The notes beneath the pieces are model-generated. The model was not told the origin of the DNA. It did not search any database and saw nothing but the letters and a program-made list of their open reading frames with translations. From Mesorhizobium sp. GbtcB19 (lineage in GTDB: Bacteria; Pseudomonadota; Alphaproteobacteria; Rhizobiales; Rhizobiaceae), in contig NZ_JAGXJY010000005.1 of the NCBI RefSeq assembly GCF_019091085.1, positions 1 through 64,000 of the forward strand: 64,000 bases of DNA, written 5' to 3'. Positions 53,512 through 61,962 of this stretch are shown in pieces (the stretch's first letter is position 1; each line of letters begins with the position of its first letter). The position numbers and the translations under genes are program-made.

Positions 53512-54321
53512 ATGTTCATCCCGCTTTACGACACCAACAGGCTGCGTCACATCCGCCTGCAATATGTGACGATCGGCCTGATCGTGGCCAACGCGTTGGT
53601 CTTTCTGGCGACGACGATCGGTGGCGAGAACTTCACCAATGCGGCGGTGCTAGGCCTCGGCTTCATCCCGTCGGTGGTTCATGACAAGGCCGAACTGTCG
53701 CCCGAATTCGTCGTCATTCCCGAGAGCCTCAGCTACCTCACCTATTCCTTCCTGCATGCCGACATCTTCCATCTCGGCGGCAACATGCTGTTCCTGTGGG
53801 TGTTCGGCGACAATGTCGAGGACGCGCTCGGCCACATCCGCTATCTGATCTTCTATCTGCTGTGCGCCGCCGCCGGCGCCTTCTTCCAGGGGCTGGTGGC
53901 ATGGAATTCGGAAACGCCGCTGATCGGCGCATCCGGCGCCATTGCCGGCGTCGTCGCCGCCTATCTGATCCTCTACCCGCGCGTGAAGGTCTGGGTGCTG
54001 GCCTTTGCCCGCATTCCGCTGCGCATTCCGGCCTTCATCCCGCTGATCCTGTGGATCCTGTTCCAGATCGTGATGTTCGCCTCCGGTGGCGAGAACCAGA
54101 TCTCCTGGGCCTGCCATATCGGCGGCATCATCGCCGGATTGATCCTGGTGCTGGTGCTGCGCAGCCGCGGCGTGCCGCTGCTGGCCGGCGCAGACGGCGA
54201 GCCGGACCCGACGCCGAACGTCCAGCAGCCGCCGGTTCCCGTCGAACCGGCCGCAAATGACGGCGCCCCGGCTCAGCCGGCTTCGCAATGGGGCCGTGGA
54301 GCAGCAACGCCTCGGGACTGA
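53512..54321 (+). CDS. Rhomboid family intramembrane serine protease
   Basis: 269 residues, six membrane helices. The catalytic dyad is in place: Ser 141 in GASGAIAG and His 202 in ACHIGGIIAGL, with the helix-2 motif HADIFHLGGNMLFLWVFGD. The family cleaves membrane proteins within the bilayer. The C-terminal 45 residues are a Pro/Ala-rich cytosolic tail. It starts 21 bp after the adenosyltransferase gene. Substrate unknown. Confidence 0.93.
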   Translation: MFIPLYDTNRLRHIRLQYVTIGLIVANALVFLATTIGGENFTNAAVLGLGFIPSVVHDKAELSPEFVVIPESLSYLTYSFLHADIFHLGGNMLFLWVFGDNVEDALGHIRYLIFYLLCAAAGAFFQGLVAWNSETPLIGASGAIAGVVAAYLILYPRVKVWVLAFARIPLRIPAFIPLILWILFQIVMFASGGENQISWACHIGGIIAGLILVLVLRSRGVPLLAGADGEPDPTPNVQQPPVPVEPAANDGAPAQPASQWGRGAATPRD

Positions 54322-54482
54322 ACCGATTTGGATGCGTCGTGGGATATTGACGCGCCGATTTGCCGCCACTACGGAAACGGCACCGTTGGGCGGATATTCC
54401 GCCCGTAATGTCGGCTTTCGACAACTCTGACAGGGCGCACGCTGCTATAGCGCCCCGACTATCTCAGGAGAGGTGACAGGAA

Positions 54483-55232
54483 ATGAAGATCCTTGTGCCC
54501 GTGAAGCGGGTTGTGGACGCCAACGTCAAGGTCCGGGTGAAAGCCGACGGACTGGGCGTCGAGCTGGCCAACGTCAAGATGGCGATGAACCCGTTCGACG
54601 AGATCGCGGTCGAGGAAGCGATCCGCATCAAGGAAGCCGGCAAGGCGGAAGAGATCATCGTCGTTTCGATCGGCCCGCAGCAGGCGCAGGAGACGCTGCG
54701 CACCGCGCTCGCCATGGGCGCCGACCGCGCCATCCTGGTCAAGACCGACGAGCAGACCGAGCCGCTGGGCGTCGCCAAGGTGCTGAAGGGCGTGGTCGAG
54801 GCTGAGAAGCCCGGCCTCGTCATCCTCGGCAAGCAGGCGATCGACGACGATTCGAACCAGACCGGCCAGATGCTGGCCGCGCTTCTGGGCTGGGCCCAGG
54901 GCACCTTCGCTTCGAAGATTGAGCTCGCCGGCGACAAGGCCAAGGTGACGCGCGAGGTCGACGGCGGCCTGCAGACGGTCGAGCTGAAGATGCCGGTGAT
55001 CGTCACCGCCGACCTTCGTCTCAACCAGCCGCGCTATGCCTCGCTGCCCAACATCATGAAGGCCAAGAAGAAGCCGCTCGACGAGAAGAGCCCGGCCGAC
55101 TACGGCGCCGACGTCAAGCCGCGCCTCAAGGTGGTCAAGACCGAGGAGCCGAGTGGCCGCAAGGCTGGCGTCAAGGTCAAGAGCGTCGCCGAGTTGGTCG
55201 AGAAGCTCAAGAACGAAGCCGGCGTGCTCTGA
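54483..55232 (+). CDS. etfB: Electron transfer flavoprotein subunit beta
   Basis: 249 residues, AMP-binding beta subunit of ETF, which takes electrons from acyl-CoA and other dehydrogenases to ETF-ubiquinone oxidoreductase. Signature: [18 protein letters not shown] at the start, [18 protein letters not shown], and the beta signature [26 protein letters not shown]. The C-terminal recognition loop [13 protein letters not shown] is typical. ATG at 54483 follows AGGAGAGGTGACAGGAA. 23 bp upstream of etfA, hence one operon. Confidence 0.97.
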   Translation: MKILVPVKRVVDANVKVRVKADGLGVELANVKMAMNPFDEIAVEEAIRIKEAGKAEEIIVVSIGPQQAQETLRTALAMGADRAILVKTDEQTEPLGVAKVLKGVVEAEKPGLVILGKQAIDDDSNQTGQMLAALLGWAQGTFASKIELAGDKAKVTREVDGGLQTVELKMPVIVTADLRLNQPRYASLPNIMKAKKKPLDEKSPADYGADVKPRLKVVKTEEPSGRKAGVKVKSVAELVEKLKNEAGVL

Positions 55233-55255
55233 GCGGTCAGGAAAGGATCAAGAAA

Positions 55256-56185
55256 ATGGCAATTCTCCTCATCGCCGAACACGACAATGCGAGCCTTTCC
55301 GACCAGACCGCCAAGGCGCTGTCGGCGGCCCTCCAGATCGGTTCGGATGTCGACGTGCTGGTGGCCGGCAAGGGCGCCAAGGGCGCGGCCGACGCCGCCG
55401 CCAAGCTGAAGGGCGTGCGCAAGGTGCTGCTCGCCGAAGCCGACGAGCTTGCCGAGCGCCTCGCCGAGCCGACGGCGGCGCTGGTCGTCTCGCTCGCCGG
55501 CTCCTATGACGCGATCGTCGCCCCGGCCACCTCGTCCGGCAAAAACGTCGCGCCGCGCGTCGCAGCCCTGCTCGATGTCGCCCAGGTGTCGGAGATCATC
55601 GAGGTGGTTTCGCCCGATACCTTCAAGCGGCCGATCTATGCCGGCAACGCCATCCAGACCGTGCAGTCGACCGACGCCAAGAAGGTCATTACCGTGCGCA
55701 CCGCTTCCTTCGCGGCCGCGCCTGAAGGCGGCTCTGCCTCGGTCGAAACGGCCAGTGCCGCCGCCAATCCCGGCCTGTCGTCCTTCGTCGAGAACAAGCT
55801 TTCCGAGAACGATCGTCCCGAGCTCACCTCGGCCAAGATCATCATCTCGGGTGGCCGCGCGCTCGGCTCCTCGGAAAAGTTCCAGGAAGTCATCCTGCCG
55901 GTCGCCGACAAGCTCGGCGCCGCCGTGGGTGCCTCCCGCGCCGCGGTCGATGCCGGCTATGCGCCGAACGACTGGCAGGTCGGCCAGACCGGCAAGGTGG
56001 TCGCGCCCGACCTCTACATCGCCGTCGGCATTTCCGGCGCCATCCAGCATCTGGCCGGCATGAAGGATTCGAAGGTCATCGTCGCCATCAACAAGGACGA
56101 GGAAGCTCCGATTTTCCAGGTTGCCGACTATGGCCTGGTCGGCGATCTCTTCGTCATCCTGCCGGAGCTGCAAAAGGCGCTTTGA
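55256..56185 (+). CDS. etfA: Electron transfer flavoprotein subunit alpha
   Basis: 309 residues, FAD-binding subunit of ETF. The C-terminal FAD domain contains [60 protein letters not shown], the standard ETF-alpha signature. The N-terminal domain [21 protein letters not shown] pairs with EtfB. A terminator hairpin lies 30 bp after the stop; the dehydrogenase gene hbd follows and may be read through or transcribed separately. Confidence 0.97.
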   Translation: MAILLIAEHDNASLSDQTAKALSAALQIGSDVDVLVAGKGAKGAADAAAKLKGVRKVLLAEADELAERLAEPTAALVVSLAGSYDAIVAPATSSGKNVAPRVAALLDVAQVSEIIEVVSPDTFKRPIYAGNAIQTVQSTDAKKVITVRTASFAAAPEGGSASVETASAAANPGLSSFVENKLSENDRPELTSAKIIISGGRALGSSEKFQEVILPVADKLGAAVGASRAAVDAGYAPNDWQVGQTGKVVAPDLYIAVGISGAIQHLAGMKDSKVIVAINKDEEAPIFQVADYGLVGDLFVILPELQKAL

Positions 56186-56214
56186 CGCCGTCCGCTCTGG
56201 CATATTAAAATCCG

Positions 56215-56248
56215 AAGGGTGGGGTGGACGAAGTCGCCCCGCCCTTTT
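56215..56248 (+). terminator. Rho-independent terminator after etfA
   Basis: AAGGGTGGGG (56215-56224) pairs with CCCCGCCCTT (56237-56246) with one G-T wobble, followed by TT and TTAG. Ends the etfBA transcript, at least in part. Confidence 0.7.
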
Positions 56249-56388
56249 AGTTTGCACTGCACAAAAAGCGGGTCATCAAGGCCTGAAAGCTGTTCCGGCG
56301 GTTTTGCATCCGGATGGCGGAAAATAAACAGACAGGAGCAATCTTCCCGCTTCAAGGAAGCGGAAACGCTCCAGACGGGATCGGGGTA

Positions 56389-57267
56389 ATGAGCAAGATC
56401 GAGACGATCGGCATTGTCGGCGCGGGTCAAATGGGTGGCGGTATCGCCCATGTCTCGGCGCTGGGCGGCTACAAGGTCCTGATCCATGATGTGTCGCCCG
56501 ACCGGATCGAGAAGGGCATCGCCACCATCAGCGGCAACATGGCCCGCCAGGTCGGCTCCGGCAAGCTCGAGGAAAAGGCGCGCAACGATGCGATGGCGCG
56601 CATCTCCGCCGCCCCGGCCATGGCCGATCTCGCCGCCGCCGACCTGGTGATCGAAGCGGCGACCGAGGACGAGACGGTCAAGCGCAAGATCTATGCGCAG
56701 CTTTGCCCGCAGCTCAATCCGGAAGCGATCCTCGCCACCAACACCTCGTCGATCTCGATCACCCGGCTCGCCGCGCAGACCGACCGCCCCGAGCGCTTCA
56801 TCGGCATACATTTCATGAACCCGGTGCCGGTGATGAAGCTGGTCGAGCTGGTGCGCGGCATCGCCACCGAGGACCAGACCTTCGAGGCCGCCAAGAATTA
56901 TGTGAAGCACCTCGACAAGACGATCACCGTCTCGGAGGATTTCCCGGCCTTCATCGTCAACCGCATCCTTTTGCCGATGATCAACGAGGCCATTTACACG
57001 CTCTATGAGGGCGTCGGCACGGTCGATGCCATCGACACCGCCATGCGGCTCGGCGCCAACCATCCGATGGGGCCGCTACAGCTCGCCGACTTCATCGGCC
57101 TCGACACCTGCCTGTCGATCATGCAGGTGTTGCATGAGGGCCTGTCGGACTCGAAATACCGCCCCTGCCCGCTGCTGGTGAAATATGTCGAGGCCGGTTG
57201 GCTCGGCCGCAAGACCGGGCGCGGCTTCTACGACTATCGCGGCGACCATCCGGTGCCGACGCGCTGA
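56389..57267 (+). CDS. hbdA: 3-hydroxybutyryl-CoA dehydrogenase
   Basis: 292 residues. It interconverts 3-hydroxybutyryl-CoA and acetoacetyl-CoA with NAD(P)(H), in butyrate/fatty-acid or polyhydroxybutyrate metabolism. The Rossmann motif IGIVGAGQMGGGIAHVSALGG is at the start, NTSSISITRLA and the catalytic His in IGIHFMNPVPVMKLVELV follow, and HPMGPLQLADFIGLD with a C-terminal GFYDY is complete. No enoyl-CoA hydratase part is fused. ATG at 56389; an in-frame ATG at 56314 is less likely. The neighbourhood with etfBA suggests a joint role in short-chain acyl-CoA oxidation. Confidence 0.94.
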   Translation: MSKIETIGIVGAGQMGGGIAHVSALGGYKVLIHDVSPDRIEKGIATISGNMARQVGSGKLEEKARNDAMARISAAPAMADLAAADLVIEAATEDETVKRKIYAQLCPQLNPEAILATNTSSISITRLAAQTDRPERFIGIHFMNPVPVMKLVELVRGIATEDQTFEAAKNYVKHLDKTITVSEDFPAFIVNRILLPMINEAIYTLYEGVGTVDAIDTAMRLGANHPMGPLQLADFIGLDTCLSIMQVLHEGLSDSKYRPCPLLVKYVEAGWLGRKTGRGFYDYRGDHPVPTR

Positions 57268-57302
57268 GCCAGGATTGAAGGCTTTGTATCTCGGCTGACC
57301 GC

Positions 57303-59294
57303 TCACGATGCCGCGGCAAACGGCGTCGGCCCTGTCTCGTCCCTGACATCTTCATCCGGCGCGGCGGAAACGCAGCCGCGGCCCGCCGCCTTGGCGGCGT
57401 AGCACGCGGCGTCGGCGCGGGCGATGATCTCGTCCACCTCGCCGCAACCGGCGCGGATCGGCGCAAGCCCGATGCTGGCGCCGATCGAATGCGGGCGCCC
57501 GTCCCAGCTGAAGTTGAGGTTGCGGATAGCATCGATGATCGAGCGCGCCGCGACCGGTCCGCGCGCCGCGGCGCCCGATTTGAGGATGACGGCGAACTCG
57601 TCGCCGCCGAGCCGCGCGACGATGTCTTCAGGACCCAGCACATTGCGCAGGGTGTCGGCCACGCGTTTGAGCAACGCGTCGCCAGCGGCATGGCCGCCGG
57701 TGTCGTTGACAGCCTTGAAGTGATCGAGGTCGACAAACATGAACTGGTGCTCGCCGCCATTGAGGCGGCATTGGTCGACCAGTTCCTCCATGGTGCGGAT
57801 GAAGCTCGAGCGATTGGCGAGACCGGTCAGCGCGTCATGGGCGGCGGCGTAGGCCAGCTGGCGCTGCAGGGCGCGCGCGTCGGTGAAATCCTGGAAGACG
57901 ATGACCAGGCCGCAGAACTCGTCGCGATCGTTCATGATCGGCGACACCACCTGGCGGATGCTGCAGCGCGTATCGTCGCGCCGCACCAGCACCGCGCGCG
58001 TGTTCTGGTCGCAGGAAGGCCGCTCGCTCGCCGAAGGGCGCGTCAGGCCGATCCGCTGCCCGCTTTCCTCGTCGACCGCCCAGTAGACATGGCCGAGAAC
58101 CTTTCCCAGAGCCTCACCGACCGCAATGCCGGTCAGCTTTTCGGCGACCGGGTTCATGAAGGTGATGCGGTTGGCGGCATCGGTGCAGATCACCGCGTCG
58201 CCGATCGACTGCAGCGTTACCCTGAGACGCTCCTTCTCGTCGGCCAGCATCGCCGCCGAAACCATCAGCCGCGCCTCGGCCTCCTTGCGCTCGGTGATAT
58301 CGGTCAGGCTGCCGATGGCCCGGACCAGCCGGCCCTCGGCGTCGCGCTCGATCGTCTTGCCGCGGTCGAGGATCCAGACCCAGTGGCCGTCCTTGTGCCG
58401 CATCCGGAACTCGGCTTCGAAAAAGGGCGTCTCGCCGGCAAGATGCGCGCGATCCGCCTCGGCGACGCGACCCCGATCGTCGGGATGGATCATGGTCAGC
58501 CAGCGGTCGGGGTCGCCGTCGAGCTCGCCGTCGGCATAGCCCAGCATCTTCACCCAGGTTTCGGAATAGGTGGTGCCGCCCTTGCGCATATCGAGGCTCC
58601 AGACACCTTGTCCGGTGCTGGTGAGCGCGAAATTCCAGCGGGTCTCTGCCTCGGCGATGCGCGCCTCCGCTTGCTTGCGCGCGTCGATGTCCTCGATCTG
58701 CGATACCAGATAGAGCGGCTTGCCGGTGTTCTCGTCGCAGATGACCGACCCGGCGAGCTGCGCCCAGACCGGGGTCCCATCCTTCCTGAGGTAGCGCTTT
58801 TCGAAATGGTAGGAACTGATCCTGCCTTCCTTCACGTTCAGCATCGTCTCGCGGCCGATCAGAAGGTCGTCCGGATGCGTGATCTGCGGGAAAGTCAGCG
58901 CCTCGATCTCGGCGCGGCTGTAGCCCAGCATGGCGGCAAAGGCGGGGTTGGCCTGCTGGATGCGCCCATCGAGGCCGACAATGGCGACGCCGATCGCCGA
59001 ATCCTCCATGGCGCGGCGGAAGCGCTGCTCGCTCTCGGCGATCTGCCGGCGGTCATCGACGATGCGGTGAATGAACAGCGCCGACAGGAACAGTGTCGCG
59101 GCCGTGATGGCGACGGAAATCTGCAGGCAGAGCTTCAGCGCGTCCGCGCCAAAGTCAAAACGCGGCAACAGGATCGATGCGAGGGTGGCAACGATCCCGA
59201 CCGCCAGCAGAGCCTGCGCAGCGTGCCTGTCGGCACGAAGCCCTTTCCAGTTCAACCACGACACAATGCGATCCCACCCAATGCGCAACTGCAC
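57303..59294 (-). CDS. Membrane PAS-GGDEF diguanylate cyclase
   Basis: 663 residues. Two membrane helices (about 27-45 and 52-76) precede three PAS domains (about 85-210, 215-335 and 350-470) and a GGDEF domain. The second PAS has the PAC-associated FRMRHKDGHWVWILDRGK. The active site is RLGGDEFAV near residue 588. The RxxD product-inhibition site is missing; the equivalent residues are GPED, so activity may not be limited by c-di-GMP. The start is GTG at 59294. Convergent with the hydroxybutyryl-CoA dehydrogenase gene. Confidence 0.92.
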   Translation of the reverse strand: MQLRIGWDRIVSWLNWKGLRADRHAAQALLAVGIVATLASILLPRFDFGADALKLCLQISVAITAATLFLSALFIHRIVDDRRQIAESEQRFRRAMEDSAIGVAIVGLDGRIQQANPAFAAMLGYSRAEIEALTFPQITHPDDLLIGRETMLNVKEGRISSYHFEKRYLRKDGTPVWAQLAGSVICDENTGKPLYLVSQIEDIDARKQAEARIAEAETRWNFALTSTGQGVWSLDMRKGGTTYSETWVKMLGYADGELDGDPDRWLTMIHPDDRGRVAEADRAHLAGETPFFEAEFRMRHKDGHWVWILDRGKTIERDAEGRLVRAIGSLTDITERKEAEARLMVSAAMLADEKERLRVTLQSIGDAVICTDAANRITFMNPVAEKLTGIAVGEALGKVLGHVYWAVDEESGQRIGLTRPSASERPSCDQNTRAVLVRRDDTRCSIRQVVSPIMNDRDEFCGLVIVFQDFTDARALQRQLAYAAAHDALTGLANRSSFIRTMEELVDQCRLNGGEHQFMFVDLDHFKAVNDTGGHAAGDALLKRVADTLRNVLGPEDIVARLGGDEFAVILKSGAAARGPVAARSIIDAIRNLNFSWDGRPHSIGASIGLAPIRAGCGEVDEIIARADAACYAAKAAGRGCVSAAPDEDVRDETGPTPFAAAS

Positions 59295-59416
59295 GTTGCC
59301 ACAACCCTCGCGGATCGATTTTAAGGAATGGTTGCGTAGGCGGGTGCGATCCGTCCGCTAACCGGCAAACAATTGCCGGCATGATTAAGGGACTGTTTCG
59401 AAAATCGCTCCGGCGG

Positions 59417-60055
59417 CTACCAGCGCACGAAAAGCCGCCCGCCAATGGCCCCGAGCAGGGTCAGAAAGGCGATCGCGATCGTATACCAGGTGGCGACGAA
59501 GAGCGGCGAATCGTCGAAGCAGTGCGCGGCATAGAAGGTTGCCGAAAGCCCGCCCGCGAGCAGGCCGGCGACCGCGCCGGCGAGCACCGGCCGCGTCGGC
59601 GCGCCATAGCGCAGCATGCCGAGGAAGACCGCCAGCGGGCCGATGCCGATCAGCGGGATGAAGCTCATGCAGATCATCATGTTCGAGCCGACGAGCCGCT
59701 TGCCCCAATCGGCCTGGGGCACGGCGAAAAGCTCCAGAACCACCGCCAGCACCACCAGCGCGGGCGCGGTGATCATCCAGGCCATCGCCCGCCTTGTCGA
59801 AGCACCCGGTATCGAAAGCGCGCGGATCAGCGCGAAGGCGCTGGCCACGAGCGCCAGCGTGAACACGAATTTCGACATGAAGCGCATCGTGTGCATGGCC
59901 GGCATGATGTCGGGGCGCGGACCGATGGTAACAAAGAAGACCGCCGCCGCGATCGCCACGGCCATGCCGACGGCCAGCCACCAGGCCTTGCCGAGCGGCA
60001 TCGCCTTGTCGCGGGCATCGGCGTCGAGCGCCTTGATGAGATCCTCGGTCCTCAT
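59417..60055 (-). CDS. NrsF family (DUF1109) anti-sigma factor
   Basis: 212 residues with six membrane helices and a short cytosolic N-terminus (MRTEDLIKALDADARDKAMPLGKAWWLAVG). This matches NrsF, the DUF1109 anti-sigma factor that holds SigF-type ECF sigma factors at the membrane in Caulobacter and rhizobia. Cysteines in MICMSF and AAHCFDDS match the positions proposed to sense metals or oxidants. It starts 1 bp after the sigma gene stop, so the two are translated together. Confidence 0.92.
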   Translation of the reverse strand: MRTEDLIKALDADARDKAMPLGKAWWLAVGMAVAIAAAVFFVTIGPRPDIMPAMHTMRFMSKFVFTLALVASAFALIRALSIPGASTRRAMAWMITAPALVVLAVVLELFAVPQADWGKRLVGSNMMICMSFIPLIGIGPLAVFLGMLRYGAPTRPVLAGAVAGLLAGGLSATFYAAHCFDDSPLFVATWYTIAIAFLTLLGAIGGRLFVRW

Positions 60056-60056
60056 G

Positions 60057-60593
60057 TCACTGTCGTCCGAATCTTTTGGCGATCGCGGCGAGGCCGCGAT
60101 GCAACGACACGCGCACCGCCGTCTCGCTGACACCGAGCTTGGCGGCCGTCTCGCCGATCGAATGGCCGTCGACCGAGATCGACGAGACCACAGAGCGCTG
60201 CGTCGGCGGCAGCCCCTCGAGCGCCCGGTTGATGTCGCGCTCGCTGACCGTTTCCGCCGCCGGCTCGGCGAAGGTTTCGGCGATCTCGTCGATTTCGACC
60301 TCGATGCGGCGCCCGCGCCGGCGAAACGCGTCGATCAGCTTGAAGCGGGCGATCGCATAGACCCAGGGCAACACCGGCGCATCCGGCCGCCAGGTATGAC
60401 GTTTGACGTGAATGGCCAGCAAGGTTTCCTGCACGACATCCTCGGGGTCGACCCCGCCCTGAACGATCTTGCGCCGGGCAAAACCGCGGACGAGGGCGGC
60501 GACCCGGTGCAGAAAGTCGGCATAAGCCCTTTCGTCTCCCGCGATCGCGGCCCTGAGCAGCCCGGAGAGCTCTGCCTCGTCCTTGCCGGTCAC
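60057..60593 (-). CDS. ECF sigma factor, SigF-like (partner of NrsF)
   Basis: 178 residues with sigma-2 (ALVRGFARRKIVQGGVDPEDVVQETLLAIHVKRHTW) and sigma-4 (LPPTQRSVVSSISVDGHSIGETAAKLGVSETAVRVSLHRGLAAIAKRF) regions, the layout of ECF16-type SigF that responds to oxidative, metal or osmotic stress in alphaproteobacteria. Paired with nrsF downstream. The promoter at 60610-60637 has the form expected for SigF itself, suggesting autoregulation. Target genes are not identifiable in this window. Confidence 0.93.
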   Translation of the reverse strand: MTGKDEAELSGLLRAAIAGDERAYADFLHRVAALVRGFARRKIVQGGVDPEDVVQETLLAIHVKRHTWRPDAPVLPWVYAIARFKLIDAFRRRGRRIEVEIDEIAETFAEPAAETVSERDINRALEGLPPTQRSVVSSISVDGHSIGETAAKLGVSETAVRVSLHRGLAAIAKRFGRQ

Positions 60594-60609
60594 AAGAGTT
60601 TACCCCCGA

Positions 60610-60637
60610 AGTTCGCGTCTCGGCCTTGGTTTGTTAC
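60610..60637 (-). promoter_or_regulatory. Candidate autoregulatory SigF-type promoter
   Basis: On the minus strand GTAACA (60632-60637) is followed after 16 bp by CGAACT (60610-60615), close to the SigF consensus GTAACC-N16-CGAA. It lies 17-44 bp upstream of the sigma gene start, as usual for autoregulated ECF genes. Confidence 0.65.
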
Positions 60638-60725
60638 GTGGCCGGCGAAATAATGTCCAAGCCAAACTACCGCAAAATCACGAAAGTTTGCGGCCCGGCG
60701 ACCGATTGAAGCAGGGTCACAATGT

Positions 60726-60740
60726 TGACTACAATAATCA
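60726..60740. promoter_or_regulatory. Candidate iron-rhodo-box (RirA-type, TGA-N9-TCA)
   Basis: TGA-CTACAATAA-TCA matches the TGA-N9-TCA pattern recognised by RirA/Rrf2-type iron regulators in rhizobia. TTGACT, a possible -35, overlaps its left end. It lies 59-73 bp upstream of the iron-binding protein gene, the expected place for repression by iron. Confidence 0.6.
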
Positions 60741-60798
60741 GGTATTGATAGGTGCAGCCGTGCCCGAAACCCTGTCTCCAGATTTGAGGACAATGCCT

Positions 60799-61803
60799 AT
60801 GAAATCCGCCCTTTCCACGTTCGCCGGCGCCGCTTTGGCGCTCGGCCTGATTGCCGGCCCGGCCATGGCCGAGGATCAAGGCATCGTCGTCTACAATGCC
60901 CAGCATGAGAGCCTCGCCAAGGAATGGGCGAAAGGCTTCACCAAGGAAACCGGCATCAAGGTCACGTTGCGCAACGGCGGTGACAGCGACTTCTCCAACC
61001 AGATCGTCGCCGAGGGCGCGGCCTCGCCCGCCGACGTCTTCCTGACCGAGAATTCGCCAGCCATGGCGCTGGTCGAGGCGGCCGGCCTTTTCGCGCCGGT
61101 CGATGCCGACACGCAGGCCCAGGTGCCGCAGGAATACCAGCCGTCGAGCGGCAAGTGGGTCGGCGTCGCCGCCCGCAGCACCGTGTTTGCCTACAACAAG
61201 GACAAGCTCAAGGAAGACCAGCTGCCGAAGTCGCTGCTCGATCTCGCCGATCCGAGCTGGAAGGGCCGCTGGGCCGCCTCGCCGTCCGGCGCCGACTTCC
61301 AGGCCATCGTCAGCGCAATGCTTCAGTTGAAGGGCGAAGCCGCCACCGCCGACTGGCTGAAGGCGATGAAGGCGAATTTCACCGCCTACAAGGGTAACTC
61401 AACCGTGATGAAGGCGGTCAATGCCGGCGAGATCGAAGGCGGCGTGATCTACCACTATTACTGGTTCGGCGATCAGGCCAAGACCGGCGAAAACAGCAAG
61501 AACGTTGCGCTCCACTATTTCAAGAACCAGGATCCGGGCGCCTTCGTTTCGGTCTCCGGCGGCGGCGTGCTGGCTTCCAGCAAGCATCCGAAGGAAGCCC
61601 AGGCATTCCTGAAGTGGGTGACCGGCAAGGGCGGCCAGGAGGTGCTGAAGACCGGAACCTCCTATGAATACGCGATCGGCAAGGATGCCCAGTCCAACCC
61701 GAAGCTGGTGCCGCTGGCCGACCTGCAGGCGCCGAAAGTCGACCCGGCGACGCTGAACTCCAAGAAGGTCATCGACCTGATGACGCAAGCCGGCTTGCTT
61801 TAG
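60799..61803 (+). CDS. Ferric iron ABC transporter, periplasmic substrate-binding protein (FbpA/FutA type)
   Basis: 334 residues. A signal peptide (about residues 1-26, ending GPAMA) is followed by the mature domain with IVVYNAQHESLAKEWAKGF, GDSDFSNQIVAEG, ADVFLTENSPAMALVEAAGLF, and the tyrosine cluster IYHYYWFGDQA that provides ferric-iron ligands in FbpA-type proteins. ATG at 60799 has GAGGA nine bases upstream; ATG at 60793 lies too close to it. It is the first gene of the fbp operon, placed after the TGA-N9-TCA box, so induced when iron is scarce by inference. Confidence 0.93.
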   Translation: MKSALSTFAGAALALGLIAGPAMAEDQGIVVYNAQHESLAKEWAKGFTKETGIKVTLRNGGDSDFSNQIVAEGAASPADVFLTENSPAMALVEAAGLFAPVDADTQAQVPQEYQPSSGKWVGVAARSTVFAYNKDKLKEDQLPKSLLDLADPSWKGRWAASPSGADFQAIVSAMLQLKGEAATADWLKAMKANFTAYKGNSTVMKAVNAGEIEGGVIYHYYWFGDQAKTGENSKNVALHYFKNQDPGAFVSVSGGGVLASSKHPKEAQAFLKWVTGKGGQEVLKTGTSYEYAIGKDAQSNPKLVPLADLQAPKVDPATLNSKKVIDLMTQAGLL

Positions 61804-61835
61804 TTCGCGTTCGTCCTAAAAGGGCGAACGACCGT

Positions 61836-61870
61836 GCTCCCGCGGCAATTCGCCTTCCGCGGGAGCGTTT
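61836..61870 (+). terminator. Intra-operon hairpin after the iron-binding protein gene
   Basis: GCTCCCGCGG (61836-61845) and CCGCGGGAGC (61857-61866) form a perfect 10-bp stem with an 11-nt loop, followed by GTTTTATTT. It lies 32 bp after the first gene and probably lowers permease and ATPase expression relative to the binding protein. Confidence 0.75.
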
Positions 61871-61962
61871 TATTTGGAGATCGCCTCGTCGATGACGATC
61901 GACTGCGCATCGAGCCGTTCCCCCGGCCTATCAGATCGCTTCCGCCACGCGGCGTCGGCGAC

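Noticed and set aside
54388..54404. Perfect hairpin GGGCGGA-TAT-TCCGCCC upstream of etfB
   Set aside because: Too short to classify; no T tract for a terminator and no regulator to pair with it. It may still be an operator.
57489..59324. 611-codon open frame opposite the PAS-GGDEF gene
   Set aside because: Shadow frame in GC-rich DNA, no domain recognised.
59388..59416. GGGACTGTTTCGAAAATCGCTCCGGCGG next to the nrsF stop
   Set aside because: Matches one end of the repeat at 48327-48472 but no second arm is found; probably a solo fragment, not counted as a copy.
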